From Corynebacterium oculi (GTDB taxonomy: Bacteria > Actinomycetota > Actinomycetes > Mycobacteriales > Mycobacteriaceae): a DNA stretch of 64,000 nt. The notes below the pieces were generated by a model that was not told the origin of the DNA, searched no databases, and was given only the letters and a program-made list of their open reading frames with translations. Every line of letters begins with the position of its first letter. Position 1 is the first letter of the stretch. Position numbers and translations under genes: made by a program. Location of the stretch: positions 657,186 through 721,185 of the forward strand of contig NZ_LKST01000002.1 of the NCBI RefSeq assembly GCF_001412105.1, in the 5' to 3' direction. Positions 61,859 through 64,000 of this stretch are shown here, in pieces.

Positions 61859-62736
61859 CCACCACTCCCCTCATCCAGGCCCATGACCTGCGCGCCCGCT
61901 ACGCCCGGACGCGCATCTTCCACGGCCTGAACCTCAGCATCCCCAGCGGCGGAATCCACGGGCTCATCGGCCCCAACGGAGCCGGCAAGACCACCCTCCT
62001 GCGCGTCTTCTCCGGTCAACTCCCCCACGACGGCACCCTGAACATCTGGGGGCACGATCCCTTCGACAACCCCGAGGCCATGCTGCGCATCGCGCTCGCG
62101 GGTATCGACGCCCCCCTCCCCGCCGACTGGCACGCCATGCGGCTCTTCCGAGTGGCCGCCGCCCGCTACCCCACCTGGGATCACGGCCGAGCAATGGCGC
62201 TGCTGCGCGCCTTCTCCCTGCCCAGCTACCAGAAATATCAATCCCTCTCCCGCGGACAGAAATCCGCCCTGGGCGTGATCTTCGCCCTCGCCGCAGGGTG
62301 TGACCTCACCCTCCTCGACGAGCCCTACCTGGGCCTTGACGTGGAAAAACGCGACATCTTCTACCGGGAACTGCGCGCCGAGCGCGACCGACGCCCCGAG
62401 GCCACCTTCCTACTCTCCACGCACGAACTACACGAATCGGAAAAACTCCTCGACACCGTGACCATCATGAACGGCACCGGCGTGCACCTCAGCGGCCCCC
62501 TGGGCGACATCCTGGAGGGATACAGCAGCTTCCTCGGCCCCAGCGCCGCCATACGCAGGCTTATCGACGCCCACCCGAGCGCCCTGCTGCACAGCGAGGA
62601 ACTAGCGGGCAGCGCGCGGGTGGTGCTCGCCGTCTCCCTGGCCCAGGCCGAGGCACACGGGATTCCCGGAGGGGTGCGAGGGCAACAACTCACCCTGGAA
62701 GAACTGGCCCGAGCAGTGGAGGAGGCTCAGCGATGA
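61855..62736 (+). CDS. ABC transporter ATP-binding protein
   Basis: 293 residues. Walker A is GPNGAGKTTLLRVF near residue 40, the signature is reduced to LSRGQKSALGVIFALA, Walker B is DLTLLDEPYLGLDVEKRD, and the H-loop is LLSTHELHESEK. The LSRGQ signature is common in YtrB-like ATPases. A ~60-residue C-terminal regulatory part follows. It overlaps the permease start by 4 nt. The substrate is probably a cell-envelope-active compound, inferred only from the GntR context. Confidence 0.9.
   Translation: MTTTPLIQAHDLRARYARTRIFHGLNLSIPSGGIHGLIGPNGAGKTTLLRVFSGQLPHDGTLNIWGHDPFDNPEAMLRIALAGIDAPLPADWHAMRLFRVAAARYPTWDHGRAMALLRAFSLPSYQKYQSLSRGQKSALGVIFALAAGCDLTLLDEPYLGLDVEKRDIFYRELRAERDRRPEATFLLSTHELHESEKLLDTVTIMNGTGVHLSGPLGDILEGYSSFLGPSAAIRRLIDAHPSALLHSEELAGSARVVLAVSLAQAEAHGIPGGVRGQQLTLEELARAVEEAQR
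62560..62571 (+). repeat. CTTATCGACGCC element, copy 8 (in the ABC ATPase gene)
   Basis: Exact 12-mer encoding Leu-Ile-Asp-Ala in the C-terminal part of the ATPase. Confidence 0.7.
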
Positions 62737-63847
62737 ACGCAGTGCGGTTGTGGTGGGGGTTGTCGCGGCGGTGGAACGTAATTTTCTATCTGCTCGCGGT
62801 GTTATTCCCGATAGGTGTCTTGAGCGATGGAAATAATAATCCGTTCAGACTTGTGCTTGCCTTTATTTGGATGATTGCCATCATGGGCGCGGGGCTCCGG
62901 GAGGATGAGGTGTATGCCTCGCTGAATGTTTCGCGGCGCGTGTGGGCCAAACACCGGCGGGCCGACCTGCTGTTCAGCATTCCGATTTATCTTGGGATCC
63001 TCTGGGTATTGCCTATGGGATCCGTGGAGCAGATTTTTTCGGAATAGTGGGGCTGATACGTCCGATGCGCGTGTTGCTGAAAAGGGATCTCCGCCCGCTG
63101 GGTGCTTCGTATATTGGCGAAACTCTGGTGCAGCGGGCCGCCCATGCGGATACAGATTCCGGATCTACCAAAACCAAGCGGAAGTGGTGGCCCTGGCAGT
63201 GGATCAAGTATTCCGATACCCCGGTGGGGCAGGGGATTTTAGAACCACAGGTCTCTGCCTGGTTTGGTTGGAGCATCGGGATGATCTTTGTGGCCTTGGT
63301 GACGGCCTTGGTGGGATGGATCCTAAATATGTCCGCTCTAGGAATCTTTATGGTCGCACTGGTGACCTCGACCATGGGAGTAGGGCTCTCTGTGGAACAA
63401 GAAATCCAGCGTAGCTATGCCCACTGGATCCGCTTTGGCGGCCCCCGTGTTGTGTGGTCGCGGTGGACGGCCTTTCTCTGCGTAATACCGATCTGCTTTG
63501 CGATGCTCATCGGAGGGCTTTTGGGAGTCGTGGGGGCGCTTGGAGTTAGTCAGGGCCTGTTCTATGGCCTCGGGTACGCGGTAGTGATGGTGCCTGCCTT
63601 GGTACTGCTGGCGGTGGCCGGCAAGAACAACGCGGTGTGGGTGGTTCTGGGTATTGCCGTGATGGCGATCTGTGGAGCGCTCGCGCTGTCACAGTCCGTG
63701 AGCGTTACCCAGTGGTTCCTGCTCCAAAGTGTGCTGGGTTTGGTGATTTTGCTGGCCCTACCTGCGCTTATTCGAGGTTCCGCGCACGAGCTATGGGGCC
63801 TGGGAACCTTCTTTGGCTTCAAGAAGGCAAACGTAGATCAAACATGA
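62733..63847 (+). pseudogene. ABC transporter permease, split by a probable one-base frameshift
   Basis: The first part (MNAVRLWWGLSRRWNVIFYLLAVLF ... IYLGILWVLPMGSVEQIFSE) has three hydrophobic segments and ends at TAG 63047. A second reading (FFGIVGLIRPMRVLLKRDLRPLGASY ... LWGLGTFFGFKKANVDQT) has five or six. One extra T in the T6 run (63034-63039) would join them as EQIFFGIVGLIRPM, giving a permease of about 371 residues. Alternatively a separate protein starts at ATG 63065. Codon use is less GC-rich than the ATPase gene. It completes the GntR-ABC operon. Confidence 0.6.
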
Positions 63848-64000
63848 GGTAAACAAGGGTGCTGAAAAACATGCTTTGACCTGGTTGTTTGTGTGTTGGG
63901 TGGGGGGTGTGTAGGTTATGGGGGGTCGCCGCAACGGCCCTGGGGGATCACTAGTGTTGGTGGTTCTTCGTTTGGTTGGGTGGTGGGGTGGTTGGTTGTG
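63848..64000. other. G/T-rich terminal segment
   Basis: From about 63880 the plus strand is nearly free of C and A (runs such as TGGGTGGGGGGTGTG), unlike the rest of the window. An interrupted CGCCGCAACGG patch lies at 63928-63938. No gene or RNA is recognised before the edge. Confidence 0.5.

Overview
The window is GC-rich, gene-dense chromosomal DNA from an actinobacterium, almost certainly a Corynebacterium. The basis is gene content and order: trpE-G-D-CF-B-A with a fused trpCF; a NUDIX gene divergent from pcnA; the run DUF5318 - class A PBP - GT87 glycosyltransferase - rpsF - ssb - rplI; dnaB; inositol-3-phosphate synthase; a ChrSA/HrtBA-like heme module; and an MhuD-like heme-degrading monooxygenase. 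Five ParB-binding parS sequences lie between 3.4 and 24.5 kb, which places the left part of the window in the origin-proximal domain. dnaA and oriC are not in the window and are probably to the left. Gene calls rest on protein motifs and neighbourhood read by eye; no database search was run.

Layout. 0-6.4 kb: start of a secreted DUF6049-like protein, an RG-rich NUDIX hydrolase, pcnA, yqgE, azlC and a broken azlD, a bile-acid-symporter-family carrier and a Tat/lipoprotein Rieske protein. 6.4-13.5 kb: the complete trp operon on the minus strand, preceded by a leaderless Trp-Trp-Trp leader peptide and attenuator-like stems. 13.5-26.5 kb: SdpI-like protein, a dihydroxyacetone kinase interrupted by a stop codon, PRC-barrel stress protein, frameshifted hydrolase, two transporters, leuS, VanZ and the NAD(P)HX repair enzyme. 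26.5-29.6 kb: DtxR-box-like sites, a candidate small RNA, and a histidine kinase - secreted Cys-loop peptide - LuxR-type regulator module. 29.6-33.4 kb: a ChrSA-like two-component system divergent from an HrtBA-like ABC exporter around a perfect 28-bp palindrome. 33.4-46.3 kb: Nei-type glycosylase, DUF1846 protein, a three-gene MacAB-like exporter, frameshifted ino1, trhO, a damaged DoxX gene, mhuD-like gene, SDR, universal stress protein and MarR. 46.3-56.2 kb: cell wall, ribosomal and replication genes, with a DnaA-box cluster upstream of a GH15-dnaB pair. 56.2-64 kb: copper ATPase with a CsoR-type operator, thioredoxin, PspA, NYN-domain protein, and a GntR-ABC operon with a split permease.

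Two features cut across the whole window. First, the 12-mer CTTATCGACGCC (either strand) occurs eight times where about 0.01 is expected by chance; four copies form two intergenic inverted pairs, an arrangement like that of DNA-uptake signals. Second, seven genes are broken, most by one-base changes in homopolymers. One of them is ino1, so an assembly-error explanation must be excluded before true gene decay is inferred. Many genes appear to be leaderless, with a TANNNT box 6-8 nt upstream of the start codon.
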